Source: Eutypella sp. D-1 (Eukaryota > Ascomycota > Sordariomycetes > Xylariales > Diatrypaceae). Taken from it: a DNA stretch of 64,000 bases. The translations under genes and the position numbers were made by a program. Positions 43,361 to 55,297 of the stretch are shown one piece after another (the stretch's first letter is position 1; the number at the start of each line of letters is the position of its first letter). The stretch lies in the NCBI GenBank assembly GCA_023313575.1, contig JAJTTP010000008.1, forward strand, positions 310,001 to 374,000, read 5' to 3'. The notes beneath the pieces are model-generated. The model did no database searches, was not told where the DNA came from, and was given only the letters and a program-made list of their open reading frames with translations.

Positions 43361-46300
43361 GTACTTGAGTACCTCCTAAGTCTGTACAGATTTGCCAGCT
43401 CGGGTGTCTGTCGACCTGGTTTTTCCACCCTCCTCTCCTCTATCGTCAAGTATTATGCAGTTATCTAGTGCGGAATCGCCCTAAGATCTGCACGGCAGAC
43501 GCCTCCCTAGAATTTCTAGAAAACGGCTGCATGCATAGAGTGGCCAATTACTTTGGTACTGTACGTATGTATCCACCCACGTGTTGGTGCTTCGACAGGC
43601 TTTTAACATGTGAGGTCATAAGAAAAAGATGTTTAATACTACTGCACTGCTGTCATATCTCTATAATAAAGGGCCGAATGCCGCCATTCCTCGCTCGTGA
43701 GGCTCTTCAACCCTGGCAGTTAGGAACAAAGTTTTTTTAGTACTCCCGAGCGGCAGTGTCGGGCTAGTCATACCCACGGGAGGGTTATCAGACGCCACTA
43801 TGATAGAGCTGCCTCTAATAAGGGTTGCATACACATACATAGCGTCTTTGGAAAGCGCCTTTGGATGCGGCTAATATTATAACCAAGACGTCCCATCAGA
43901 CGGCGAGATCCTCAACTTCACATGCCAGCTCATCTGCGTCGGCGGCATGCCCCATCGTTATCGTGCTGGTTAGGTGAGAGAGACCGGGATCGCGAAATGC
44001 CGGCGCTATTATTCGAGCTCTGCGGCCCGATCACTCACAATTCGTGTCCGAATAAGACCTTATCAGGGGCGAAACCCATCTCGAGCACCCCCTGCCGGCG
44101 GGACTGTCAGACCCACACCGAAATGCTCCCGGGACCTTGCGGGCCAAGCTCTACCTAGTGCTTAAAATGTTTGATAGGTAAAGTATGGGTCTACTTACTC
44201 ATTGCCGCATAGCAGCCAGTAGATCGCCACTTGCGATATGCCCGTCAGCCTGTGTGAAGTAGCGTACCCGTTAGTATCAGAGGCGCGTATGTACGAACCA
44301 GTTTCGTGTGTGCTAACTAGCTAGGAAGTCTCCTTCGCGAGGTCCATATATGGATAGCAATGGGCCCCAGGTCACCCCTGAAAATCCTCGTTCCCTGGGT
44401 TGACTCACGTACAGCATTGTCCACCCCGTCGACAAGTCGGTGAGTGATCGGATCACTCTACACGGCCATCGCGCACACCTTTCCGATTCCCATAGCCAAA
44501 GTATACCCTACCCCAGCTATCTTTCTCGAATGCGATGTTAGACAGGATGATAGCAGATGTGCCTCACAAACTATTCACAACGGCCCTTCTCGCTTCAATT
44601 CCACGTCAGCGCTGCACGAAACTAGCCATCATGTCGCCCGGAGGGAGGTTAATTCCGTGAAGTGCATAGCTAGGGCCCGTGCAGCCGCACTCCGAGATGG
44701 CGTATTGCGTGTTTCGACTTTTCGCTTCTACTGACGTCGTAAACTTTTCCCTACTTTGATTTAGTACTCGGAAACGTCGCAAGTTCAATGTTCTCTATGT
44801 GATAGGACCGCGATGTGCTGGATCTATGTCAGCGACTATCAATACATCGGCCATGAGAGACAAGGTGCGTTGGCGACGGGAGCATATGACTCGGCACATG
44901 CCGACATCATGATGCCCTCGGAGAAAACCCATCTCGCTCATTATTTCCTCCATAGGTGACCACGTCAACGTCACCACGGATGCCCACGGCCGAAGAGTCC
45001 TGGCTAAAGCTACACTGCAAGAACAACACGCGCATAATTGACACGAGAGTTCGAGAGGGTTGGCCGATCGCCGATGTCCCAGATTTTACAGTATCAACTC
45101 CATGCGATGTTGATAGATAGGTATGCGTGTAGACCTCGCTAGGCATGTGAGACAGAACACGATGACCAGTGTCTACGCTCGCGGAAGTGTGCTCTTGTGT
45201 GGCGCAAAGGGGGCTCCAGTCTCCAGAGTCTAGTTCATTGTGCCGTTTCACGTGCCGGGCTAGATGAGTGATGACGTCCTGCAGAAGCCGTTATTTAAGC
45301 AAAATATGGCAGGGCGTATGTACCATCCTGCCGCGATCCGCTATATTGTTGAACGTCTCTCGAGAAGGTTCATGAGGGCGTTTTTCTGTCTACCGTTATA
45401 ACCTCGGGGTTATGCGTAACACAGAAAACCCCACTATTGCACCGTAATAAGTGGATACGCGGCGTTATGACCATGCTTCCTGGTCAGCGGTCACGAACTG
45501 TATTTTCTTTTTGGAGGCGGCCGGGACGGCAGGTTTCCTAAAAGTCTACTCCGTGCTTGGAAATAATAGCTGCAACGCCTGTCGCCCCAAGGGACACGAG
45601 TTGATGACCTAAGCTGACGGCCTCGATGTGCACTTGGCCAAGACTGCACCTGGTACAACTGTCCTAAACCTCACCTTGTACTCGATAGAGAGGGCCGGTT
45701 TTATAGATGAGAATTGTAAAATCGAGTAGGTCTCAATTATTGCAGCTTAGGAGCTTGGGTTGCTGCAAGATTAGTCATGAATAGGGGTAGATAGGGGTTG
45801 ACGTGACCCACATATTATGTCTACAAGAACCATATATCAGTGCCAAGGCCTCACTTTATACTTCTATAGCACTTGTGATGGCTACCACTGGGACAAACCA
45901 GGTATTCCCTAACACTGAAAAAGTACGGATTCCAAAAGCTATGTATCGCGCTTACCTGCGTCGTTGAACAATGTATTAAGTTTTAACACTGGAATTACCT
46001 CAATAGGGCAAGAAACAGTCTCTCTACTCAATGCACCGATTCACCTATCTACTCTTCGGAAACGAGAGACAATCCTGCAATTTACTATCACCGAGAAGCT
46101 AGGTAGACCGCTGACTAGGCTACAGATTATGATGCGTTGAAAGGAATAAGGGGATCTACGCCTACAGTAACGAATCCACGAAAAGGGAGGACGAAGTCAC
46201 GGACGTCTCAGGTAAAAGGGTTCTTCACTGACTTCAAAGAGTATATGTGGATACACACTATGGTTCTACTCTTATGGAGGGATGCTGAGAGTTCGCTCAA

Positions 46301-46617
46301 AGGACTATTCCTTCATCATAAGAGGATTGATACAGCAAGTTTCTGGATACTAAAGACAATCATCGTGGCATTTTAGGTGGCCTGTATCAGTATTTAGGGG
46401 TGAACCTTCTTCATTTGAGAAACTAGAAGTCCGACTATTAAAGAGTGACATGAGTAAGACATAGGAAAGAAACCAAAACAATGCGAATGTTCCATCTGTG
46501 CAACCCCCTCCCTCTCTCCTTCCTGCCCCTTTCTGTCCTCTCACGAAGAGGAAAAGGCAAAATGTCCCCAATAACTCCACCTCTGCCGATATATCCAAAT
46601 CAAACTCCACTTTACAC

Positions 46618-46684
46618 AAAAAGAAAGAAAGAGAAGAGAAGAAAAGAAAAGAGAAGAAAAGAAAAGAAAAGAAGAAAAAAAAAC
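46618..46684 (+). repeat. (GAAAAGA)n purine tract
   Basis: About 65 nt of nearly pure A/G built from AGAAAAG/AGAGAAG units, ending in an A run, just downstream of the gene at 46806-47855. Confidence 0.8.
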
Positions 46685-46805
46685 CCCGAGATTCAGTTCT
46701 GATGACAGTGATGATGTTGCTGCTGTTCTTGTCCAGATGAAAAGCAACCCATGGACATTCAATGAATGCATATGGATAGAACCACGTGAACGCATAGCCG
46801 CCCTC

Positions 46806-47855
46806 TTAGTGTGCAACTTGATTCGGCTGTTGTGATCCTGGGTTGTGAGGAGTAGGAACGTGGGTGTAACCTCCGGAGCTGCTGTTGGGCATTGCAGAAC
46901 TTGAAAATTGCGTGTTCGCTTGAGGGTCATGGCCAGATGTATCAGAGCCGGGATCAGGTACATTGGGCCAGCTCACCGCAGTAGCCGTGTTGCGGACATG
47001 GTGACGAGCAACATGGGAGACACCGTTGGGCGTGTAAGGACCGTGAGTATAATTAGCTGTCGTAGGGCACGGCATGCTGTAGGCCGGAGCTGGAAAAGTA
47101 GGTTGTTGATAAGAGCCAGCCACATTATAGTTGTAGCCGACAGGGCTAGTGGAAAAGCTGGTATTATCACCAACGTTCATTCCATAGTTCATTCCATAGC
47201 CAGATGCGAGGCCTTGGCCAGCTCCACTAGGCACGTTATAGGCATTGCCAGAAGTGTCAAGTCCAAGATTGACGTTCGATTGATTGAATTGGATCGAAGG
47301 GGCATAGCTCATGTAGTGATACATGGATGGTTGGACTTGTGCCATACCCTGGGAGTTGCGAGAGGCCTGTGACTGCAGAACAGACATGGCATATTCCCGG
47401 TGAGACATAAAGCTTCTGGGTGGTGGCGCCAAGGACGCAGGCGAAATAGACGGTCGTCGTGTTCGGACCGCACGCCGCTTAGGCTTTGGCACTGCGGCTG
47501 CAGCCTCATTATCTGCGTGATTAGAGACAGCTACGCCGGAGGGCGTAGGCTGGCTCTCGACTGCAGCTGGCTCTGGGCGGACAAGGAGAAGCTCACTTAG
47601 GTTCGTGAATTGGACATGGCCCTGGTCCTGCAAGAGTTCCTGGGTACCCTGTAGTGGCTCATGGGCCTCTTGGATTGGGTCCTGGATGTCCCCGTATAGT
47701 TCCTGGGTCCCAAACAGTGGCTCCAGAGGTGCAGAAGTCCACGGGGTTTCCGCAGGTCCATGAGGTTTGCTCATGCGCAGAGCGGCTTCCTCGAAGCCCT
47801 GGAACACAGGGGTGTCCCTTCCAGAGACAGGAAGATAGCTATCTTGCTTGAGCAT
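46806..47855 (-). CDS. hypothetical disordered protein, 349 aa
   Basis: An intronless frame. The start chosen is the first ATG (47855, context gaaacaaaATG); the frame is open further upstream but without an ATG. The product has an imperfect internal repeat EPLFGTQELYGD / EPLQGTQELLQD near residues 45-75, a basic cluster PKPKRRAVRTRRPS (about 125-138) that could be a nuclear signal, a short helix-like stretch SFMSHREYAMSVLQSQ, then a long Asn/Ser/Tyr/Gly/Pro-rich tail with MNYGMNVG and YNYNV repeats. This layout is common in fungal nuclear or RNA-related regulators, but no family is recognised. A TATA-like TATAAAAA lies at 48048-48041 on the same strand. Confidence 0.6.
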   Translation of the reverse strand: MLKQDSYLPVSGRDTPVFQGFEEAALRMSKPHGPAETPWTSAPLEPLFGTQELYGDIQDPIQEAHEPLQGTQELLQDQGHVQFTNLSELLLVRPEPAAVESQPTPSGVAVSNHADNEAAAAVPKPKRRAVRTRRPSISPASLAPPPRSFMSHREYAMSVLQSQASRNSQGMAQVQPSMYHYMSYAPSIQFNQSNVNLGLDTSGNAYNVPSGAGQGLASGYGMNYGMNVGDNTSFSTSPVGYNYNVAGSYQQPTFPAPAYSMPCPTTANYTHGPYTPNGVSHVARHHVRNTATAVSWPNVPDPGSDTSGHDPQANTQFSSSAMPNSSSGGYTHVPTPHNPGSQQPNQVAH

Positions 47856-50816
47856 TTTGTTTCTTTTATGGTCGTGGTTGTGAGAGACACTCGTGGGGGG
47901 CACCTGAAAGATGATAGGTATTTATGTCTTCAAGAGCTCAGAAAGGGTGAAAGTGTGGAAAGTGCGATGAAGGTTGATGGATGTAAGACTGTTCTCTGTT
48001 CTATACTTGGCCTCTCTGGAAGGGTGGCGACGAGATAGGGTTTTTATATTCATTCCGGAGTCATTTATTAAGTTTTAACATGATCAAAGTCTACGCAATC
48101 ACATAATGAAAATCAAACCCCTTGGTTGCACCAAACGTTAATCATATATACATTCTTTTCCCAAATACGAAATGAGCTCTTATGGTTTTGGTACATGAGT
48201 TATGAGTGCTGCACAGAGATCCTAGCACTTCGAATGGTCATCTACAGGATTCCTCTGCCGGACGGCCATCATAAGGTTTGAGTAGTCGTCGTCGCCTTCG
48301 TATATGCGGTCTCTAGATGAGTCTCCAAGCGCAAGTTCTCACCAATGTCCTGTTCGAAATAAATCCAAGGCAAGGTCATGCCTCCTTAAGCAGTCATGTG
48401 TTACGCTCAAACACCAAAGTTAATCGGCATTCGAAGCTGCTTTACACAGGTGACATAGCACGAAGTGTGAGTTGGCAGACACTCCTGAAGTGTGAAGGTG
48501 CCACCTCAACCGCTCTACCCCTAGGCTGTTTCTTCGTTGATATGAAGGGTAAAGTAGCTTGCCACAACCAGCGCTCGTCACTTGCTCTGAACTAGGTCAT
48601 CAACGCGTTGAGATAGTTGAAAATATATTTGAAGAGCGGTGGACTCCGTAGATAGCAAGAACGGCTCCCATTTTCGATTTATAGCAAAAGACCCAATAGC
48701 TAGCCTCACGGCATACCCACGCCAGACACCTTGGTCGTCCATACCTGACGAGTTCCGGTAGCAGACTCCCATATTCTCCCCCCTTCCATTCTGGTCTGAG
48801 GCCAGGTGAGAGGCAACATCGGCAATCATTAGGCTCAATCTCTGCCGCTCGAATACATTTTTAAAGTTATATGTGTTTTGACTGTTTCGACGACTACCTA
48901 ACCCTAATATTCTACCTCCTCGTATCCTTGGGGTATGCAGAACATCGACCAGGTACTATGCGAGGTTTTGTAGCTATCATGCAATCTGGCACATTGCGTA
49001 CGCCAATGGGTGTTTAGGTTGGGGGGAAAGGAGGCGGGCAAAACTTTCTCTAGTAGGGATAGTATTTGAATCGTTTCAGGAGATAGGGACGACGAGAGGA
49101 TGTGAGTTGTATGCCGGAATGGACGTTATTCCGTCCCGAAAACACACACATACATACACACACAAGTTGCAACGTGCAAGTGGGGGCACTATACTAACTA
49201 GTCTTCTTATTTGTAGCTCTTTATTTGATCAATTCGGGACATATGGCACGCAAGAACGGCCTATGCCGAAAGCAGCTGCATACGAACCGGGCGGCGTCTA
49301 GAATTCAGGCTGTCCGGTCGTCCACGTCCCGAAAGGGGTCCAGGGCTGGGCCTGGGGCCGGATAGGCAGATGCTTGTTGGTGGGTGGGTAACCTGTGCTT
49401 ATCCACTATATAGTTCGTATTCCCAGAGCTGCATCACTGGGGCGGGCGGCGGGCCGGGGAGAGGGATAGAAATGGATTCGACAGCAGACGTGGTTGGAAC
49501 CGATAAGCTTAGAGGCTCTTGCGTTGAGTTCTGTTTCTAATTCTGGTAACTAGAGGAACGGAGACCAAGACAGAAAAAAAAACAATAGTATGTATGCAGT
49601 AACAAAGAGGTCGCATCGCATGCATACGGTACCACATCATGTGCGTGGGTGCTCATGTAGTGAGTTGGATATATTTATATACCTACGTGACATTTGCTGG
49701 TCTGAGCCGTAGGTACGCGGTGTCGCCCGGCTCGGTGCATGGGGTCCGGCAAGTTGGAATCAATCAATGAACAATGAGGGGGCCAATTCTCCGATCGAGA
49801 CACGGACAGATAAGACAGCCTGACTGATTGACAGTTGAAATGACGGACAGCCTGCCGATCCCGAGACAGTAGAAAGGTAGCACCGCATCTACAACCTGCA
49901 AGCCCCATGCTGCGGTTCCCCGTAAGCCTAGTCAGCTCTTCTATACAGGTGCCTCCTAGCCTACCTATAGCGTTACCTTGTAGGAACAAGAATGTAAGGC
50001 GATGATGCGATGCAGTGCAGCAAAGAGAGTGAGAGAGAAAAACTATTTATTTCCAACTCATCCTACCCTACCTACCCAGGGCCAAGCCGTCCCATATCTG
50101 GTTTAGCCCCTCCAGCCCAGCCCCAACTTCTTCTGCATGTCAGCCAGAAACCCAGAAGTCCAGAAAGTCCAGAGCCCAGAACCGGCAGACTATTCGACGG
50201 CGGCCGTCCAATCCCTGTCCCGGATTCCCGAGGGGGGGCTGCTTAAAACTGCTTTAAGTAGCGGTGGGGCTGGGAATCCTGACCTTAGCGCAGTTGCACC
50301 GGAACAGGGAAGAAGAATGAGAGGGAAGGGGAGGGAGAAAAAATCGCACAACCATGCCACCCAGGCCTGCCTATGATCCTAATGGACGTCATCGTCGTAT
50401 CTTGGCTGTGAGGTGGGTGGTGCCGGCCTTACCTGAGGTGGTGCGGTTGTGCTTGCAGTTGCGTGTTGATAGGTGAGTTAGTAGCAAAACTAGTAACCAC
50501 CTAGACTACTTGTAACGAGACGGGCATATACATAGGCAGGCTGCTACTACCCAAGTCGAGGATGGAGGTGGGGGATTACTTTGTCGGTTCTCAAGTCAAC
50601 CTCCCGTTCCATGTGTCATTATTTCATTTCTGTCTCGCACGGGTACCTACATATATCCATTTACTCCCCAATCCAAATGCCTACATAATTCATAATAATT
50701 AATGGCTCTGTAGACAGACGGCGATCACCTCTGCCCCACCTCTTATTCCAATTCGCAATTGACTACATTCTTACCTGCCGGTATAGTAGTGGACAGAAGA
50801 GAAGTTGTTGCCCGTC
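47856..50816. other. gene-poor interval
   Basis: It contains the promoter of the gene at 46806-47855 (minus-strand TATAAAAA at 48048-48041) and, at its right end, the leader of the gene starting at 50817. The stretch 50137-50376 is open in one frame with repeated CCAGAAGTCCAGAAAGTCC-type words but resembles leader sequence more than protein. A CACA/TACA microsatellite lies at 49142-49166. No gene is supportable. Confidence 0.45.
48041..48048 (-). promoter_or_regulatory. TATA box candidate
   Basis: TATAAAAA on the minus strand, about 190 bp upstream of the ATG at 47855. Confidence 0.4.
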
Positions 50817-52064
50817 ATGATGTCAGCTATAATGGACGTTGCCTGGTTGAAGCCAGAGCGGAAGCTGCGGAGGAAGCTCCAGAAGCTCGACAGCCGGCCT
50901 AACAGCAGCCACGTCACGGCTACTGATGGCATAGAGCACTGGGCCCCTGACACTAGGAGGAGCTTCTTCAGGTCAAGAAGACCGTCGAGATGCCAGAGTA
51001 TGATTGTTCCGGAGAAACCGAGTCTATCCACATCCTCTGTCGTCGTCGACAACAACAACAACAACATGAAACAGCCCGAGAAGCAGCCTGAGAAGCAGCC
51101 CGAGAAAAGTGAAGGGCCGCCCCAATCCGACAAGCCACCAAACTATTCATCCCGCCCCCCAACGAGGCATAACGAACCCGTCCCCGAGTTTGCCCACCTA
51201 AGAGTCGGTGGCCGAAGCTCGGAAAGACCGGCTCGGAATAATTCGATGTCGGTTCGACCACTATCACTTCCTCCAGCGCCCTCTACCGGACCTAGACGAT
51301 ATGCAAAGACACCCGTCTCGAGAATTGGCCAGTTGGAGAGCTCTACAATGCGGCGCTCAACCACGATGTCAACCACGACGTCAACCACGACGCAAAGGGA
51401 GCCGCGGAAGGTCCCGAGCATCGAACGCATAGCGGAGTCATACCGGAAGCTGCTGGACCCATACAATACCATTTTCAAAGACACGCAGGTAGATGTTCCT
51501 GGGCTGGGCCAGGCATCCCCGACGTCGGATTCTACCCCTAGCCTCGACGGAATGCCCTCGACGCCCTCGGACCGAAGCACGGAAAGGAACGATCACGTGA
51601 TAATAAGAGGATCTCCCGGGTCAGACGCCGGAACGCTGGTTGGGTTCGAGGATGACGGCATCTACAGTAGATCGATCCCATACACGGCGGAGCCACCGCT
51701 CGCGGCGCAGAAAAGGCACGAGCCGCGGCTACGGAGATCCACAGGGCGTGTGCGGCCCGTCAGAAATCCTAGACTAGAGATTAGCCTGGACCTCCTGACG
51801 CAGGAGCTGGCGTCGGCGGTACGCGGCACGCACTGGCGGCCGGGGTCGGAGACATCAGCGCTGCAGATCTGGGTGATGATCGAGGCGTACGAGAAGCTGC
51901 GAGACCAGCTACAGGAAAATCAGCAGCGGAACCGACGTAATAGCTACCACTCGGCAGGGAGAGACGAGGTACCTCTAGAGATGTTTGATATGTGGCTGAA
52001 GGCCCTCCATAGGATCCACGATCAGATGACGGGAGGTCACGGGAATTTTGGCGAATCGGGATGA
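50817..52064 (+). CDS. conserved-looking hypothetical protein, 415 aa
   Basis: An intronless frame from the first ATG at 50817 (a second ATG follows at once). The N-terminal half is basic and disordered, with a KQPE triple repeat from an AAGCAGCCYGAG coding repeat (about 51070-51108), an Asn run and Thr/Ser/Met repeats. Two segments look folded and are the likely conserved core: IERIAESYRKLLDPYN (about 203-218) and the C-terminal LEISLDLLTQELASAV...ALQIWVMIEAYEKLRDQL plus MFDMWLKALHRIHDQM. This pattern of a Ser/Pro-rich body with short C-terminal helices is common in filamentous fungi, but I cannot name a family or function. Confidence 0.7.
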   Translation: MMSAIMDVAWLKPERKLRRKLQKLDSRPNSSHVTATDGIEHWAPDTRRSFFRSRRPSRCQSMIVPEKPSLSTSSVVVDNNNNNMKQPEKQPEKQPEKSEGPPQSDKPPNYSSRPPTRHNEPVPEFAHLRVGGRSSERPARNNSMSVRPLSLPPAPSTGPRRYAKTPVSRIGQLESSTMRRSTTMSTTTSTTTQREPRKVPSIERIAESYRKLLDPYNTIFKDTQVDVPGLGQASPTSDSTPSLDGMPSTPSDRSTERNDHVIIRGSPGSDAGTLVGFEDDGIYSRSIPYTAEPPLAAQKRHEPRLRRSTGRVRPVRNPRLEISLDLLTQELASAVRGTHWRPGSETSALQIWVMIEAYEKLRDQLQENQQRNRRNSYHSAGRDEVPLEMFDMWLKALHRIHDQMTGGHGNFGESG

Positions 52065-53005
52065 AATTTGAGAAGACATGAGTAACGAACGGCGTTGGGT
52101 GAGTTGCACTGCATCTGTGGGATGGGGAAAGATAGGGAGGGGGGAATGGAAGGGGAGGGGGAAGATAAGGAGGGGAAGATAAGGAGGGGAAGATAAGGAG
52201 GGGAAGATAAGGAGGGGGAGGAGGTTGGTGGTTGTTCACGTTCTTTTTTCGTCATCGGGCAGGCGCCCCTCGGTCTTACAGGCGTCATTGGCAGGTGGTA
52301 GGGTGGTAGGGTGGGTAAGACGGTCGGCCTCCGGGATAGGAGGCGTTGTCCCGATAAGTTAATGAGGCTGGTGGGAAGATCAAGAACCCTGAAAGGTGTT
52401 CCGGAAAAGATCAAGGCGGGAACGATTCGATCTTCTTCATTTGAGTTTGTTGAATGGCATTGGGTGGTAGTGTATCGGTAAAATGTTATGATATATAGTA
52501 GAGGGCAGATTACATTGCAGCACACACAGTAATTTAGTAATAGATATTTGAACGCCTCCTCGGTACCTACCTGTATATCCAAATGGACTGTACCTGAGTG
52601 GTCTTTCCTATATTAATGACATTTTGAATTAATGGCAATGAAATGACGTAGGCTTTTTAATCAATTCTGAAGGCAATAACGTAATGGAGGAAGCAACGAC
52701 TGAGATGAACTTTTGACTGGAACTTTAAAAGGTAGAAGGTAGACGGGCATACTGGCACAGTGTTGTGTCACAGTGCGTATATATATTTTCACTTCCCATT
52801 TTCAATTAATCTTCACCCCACCATCAAAACGCGGTAGACGCGTCTGAGCTTTTTCCATCTCCAACTTCTCCAACGTCCAATCGTCAACCTCACCTACATC
52901 ACATCTTCCCAGTCTCTTCTCAGTCGTGGATCAATTCAATCCCACAGTCTTACAGTCTCAACTCCAACCCCACCGACAATTGAGGCCCATAAATTCGAAC
53001 CCGCC
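52065..53005. other. intergenic region with minisatellite
   Basis: Starts with the 14-bp minisatellite (52161-52216) in the presumed 3' UTR of the upstream gene. The right end is the promoter and leader of the Nse2 gene, with CAAC/CTCC-rich leader sequence from about 52850. No gene is seen between. Confidence 0.5.
52161..52216 (+). repeat. 14-bp minisatellite, four perfect copies
   Basis: GAAGATAAGGAGGG is repeated head-to-tail four times within a longer G/A-rich stretch (about 52130-52225). Confidence 0.9.
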
Positions 53006-54302
53006 ATGTCCAGTCGCCGCCTCCTCTCCGGCGCCGACCGCAACCGTGCCAGGCCGAGCACAGCCTCATCCTCGCGCAGAAACCACGCCGACTCCACCTC
53101 AGAAATGGCAGGGGTTCCCGAACTGCCCGACTACGAACCACCATCTTTTGCACTTGACAAAGACGGCCGCAAGGCTCTCGAGGATCTCTCCACGAATCGC
53201 GATGCCAACCTCTACGCCGACCACATCCAGCAGTCCTTGAAGCTGTTGAGTGACAGCGTCCGTGATATCAACGATCGCTATAGCGAGCGGAAGAACACCC
53301 TCAAGGCCCGACAGGAGAGGCGCCGCGGCGAAAATAGAGATGGCGCCCCCGCCGCAAAGACTGACCGCGAGCGCGCCGAAGAGGATGCCGTCCTGGCTCT
53401 GCGCGAACTCGTGCCGCCCCTCACCGACGAGTGCGAGCTCTCCGTCAGAGAGATCATTGACCTCCAGATCGAGCTCGAGGATGGCAAGAGCGCTCTCCAG
53501 GAAACCGTCCGCGCGGCTGACGTCGAGATCGCCCGGGCGAGACAACGTGCAAACGACGGTGGTGGCGACGGCTTGGACGATGACGACGACGAAGCGCTTG
53601 AGATCGTCGGGCCGTGGAGGACATTTCAGGAGACGAAGCAGAAACTCGCTGATGACTACGCTGCGAAGACCATGTACGAGCGCTATGCGATCAACAATGA
53701 CTACATCGGCTTCAAGAGGATGGCCCACGACGCAATCCATGGTACCGACGGAAAGCCCCTACCGGATCCCTCGCGCTGGTTCACCCAGAACGGCCGGCGT
53801 GCTGACGAGGATGAGGACGAGGAGGACGACCTCATCATTGCCGAGGAGTCTATCGATATACACTGCCCCCTGTCCATGACCGTCATGGACGATCCGTACA
53901 CGTGCAGAAAGTGCAAGCACACTTTCAACAAGTCCTCACTAGACGGGTTCTTCATAAGGCGGGGGGAGCAGAAGAAGTGCCCACAGACGGGTTGCGGCCA
54001 GGAAGTACGTGTCTATCCTACCCTATCATATCCTACTTACGTCCTGCCCTAGAGCAACATAGCTGACTAAATTCTTCTAGGGTCTGACGATGAGCGACTT
54101 CTATCCCGACCCAGTCATGCTCCGTCGCGTCAAGCGCGCCCAGGCTAGGGATACTAAGATAGACGTCGACGACGACGATGATGACGAAGAAGACCTGCAG
54201 GATGGGGGTGGTGAAGGTGATACTACCCTGCAGCTCACACCACACGCAAGTGGTAGGAGCTATAAAGGCCGCCAGCCGTCAGAGACCATCGAGGACGACT
54301 GA
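53006..54302 (+). CDS. nse2: SMC5-SMC6 complex SUMO E3 ligase Nse2/Mms21
   Basis: Two exons, 53006-54004 and 54081-54302, joined over a 76-bp intron (GTACGT...TTCTAG), give 406 residues. Nse2/Mms21 is the SUMO ligase docked on Smc5 that acts in DNA repair and recombination. The N-terminal part is helical (about 35-240, including KLLSDSVRDINDRYSER and ELSVREIIDLQIELEDGK), as expected for Smc5 docking. The SP-RING zinc finger starts at CPLSMTVMDDPY (Cys287), with Cys303-Lys-His305 and Cys325/Cys330 (KKCPQTGCGQE). The SP-RING is followed in exon 2 by GLTMSDFYPDPVMLRRVKRA and an acidic tail with a run of Asp/Glu (VDDDDDDEED). The ATG at 53006 has context cccgccATGT; a second in-frame Met lies at residue 34. 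Confidence 0.9.
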
Positions 54303-55297
54303 ACGTCAGCGGGGTCAAAATATGGCAGGGTCACGTCACTTGTTATCTCATCATTCTACCCTCACAAGCTATATATGGGGGCAGTGCACTATAACTCCAT
54401 TATGCCTCCGTGATGCTATCTGTCTGTATCTTCCGAGAGCTTCAAGACCCAACATTTACCAGACCACGTAACTGATGTCGACCTGTCTACCTAGCATATT
54501 ACTACGCTAGGTGGCAAGTATGCTGTGAACTATCTGAACTATGAACCCCTAACTGCTGCGTATAACTATATCTGTCGGCTCATTTGCTGGCCCCGGAGTG
54601 GGTCCGTTGAGTCAGATGTTTCGGCCGGCCGACGGGACGTGCTGGTCGCTTGCTCGGGAACTAGGAGCCTAGACCGAGGCCATCGTGGATTGAATAAAGT
54701 GGCGAATTCACCCATCCGGTTAGGTGGCCCGGCGGCTTGGACATTATCTAATCGAATCAGGGAGGACGTAATCAGAAAAACAATGAATAGGAGAGCCCGA
54801 GAGAGAATTAAAAAAAACATGTGGACATCGAACTAGAGATACCGAGGCATTAACACATGAAGAAAGTTGTTATTACCTAGTGTCTCCGGTCCGGTCATTA
54901 GTGTGTAGCTGGGCTAAAGTAACCCGAACTTTACCAACTCTAATCTGATTAACTGGAGAATAAGTTCTTGATTCATATGTCAAATTCGACCTTTTTTTTT
55001 TTCTTGGTCTAATGTCATCATCGTCATTCCAGTCCTTTCTTTTGCCGCCTCTTAATAATTAGTAATTTGAGATACCCCTTTAGCCCACCAATAACTCTTG
55101 CCTCGGCATCTTTGTGCCATAATACCCATCCTACAAACCTCAAAACACCACTACCAACCTTCACTAAGGTACCCATCCATCCATCTATCCACCAGAAACA
55201 AGCTTGGTCGTACTCCTATACCATAGTCAGCAACAACAATCAAGTCAGCAAACGAAGCAACCAGCCAGCGAGCTAGGCGACGCGATAACCCCCGAAG
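54303..55297. other. intergenic region
   Basis: No supportable gene. The right end (55060-55297) is rich in CCA/ACC and CATC words and is probably the leader of the peroxidase gene. Confidence 0.5.

Larger units (their letters stand above)
39009..46805. other. gene desert, 7.8 kb
   Basis: The first few hundred bases are the creD promoter. Beyond that no frame shows a recognisable family, and no long terminal repeats, transposase or reverse-transcriptase motifs were seen. It holds a 10-nt G run (39553-39562), CCTA/AGGTA words near 39985-40025 and 42010-42030, a tRNA-like box A/B relic (about 43283-43360, minus strand) and a purine tract (46618-46684). It is probably decayed repeat DNA, but this is an inference. 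Confidence 0.45.

Noticed and set aside
52037..52582. 181-codon minus-strand frame with Pro/Ser/Leu repeats
   Set aside because: Produced by the 14-bp GAAGATAAGGAGGG minisatellite and flanking purine-rich DNA; no independent coding signal.
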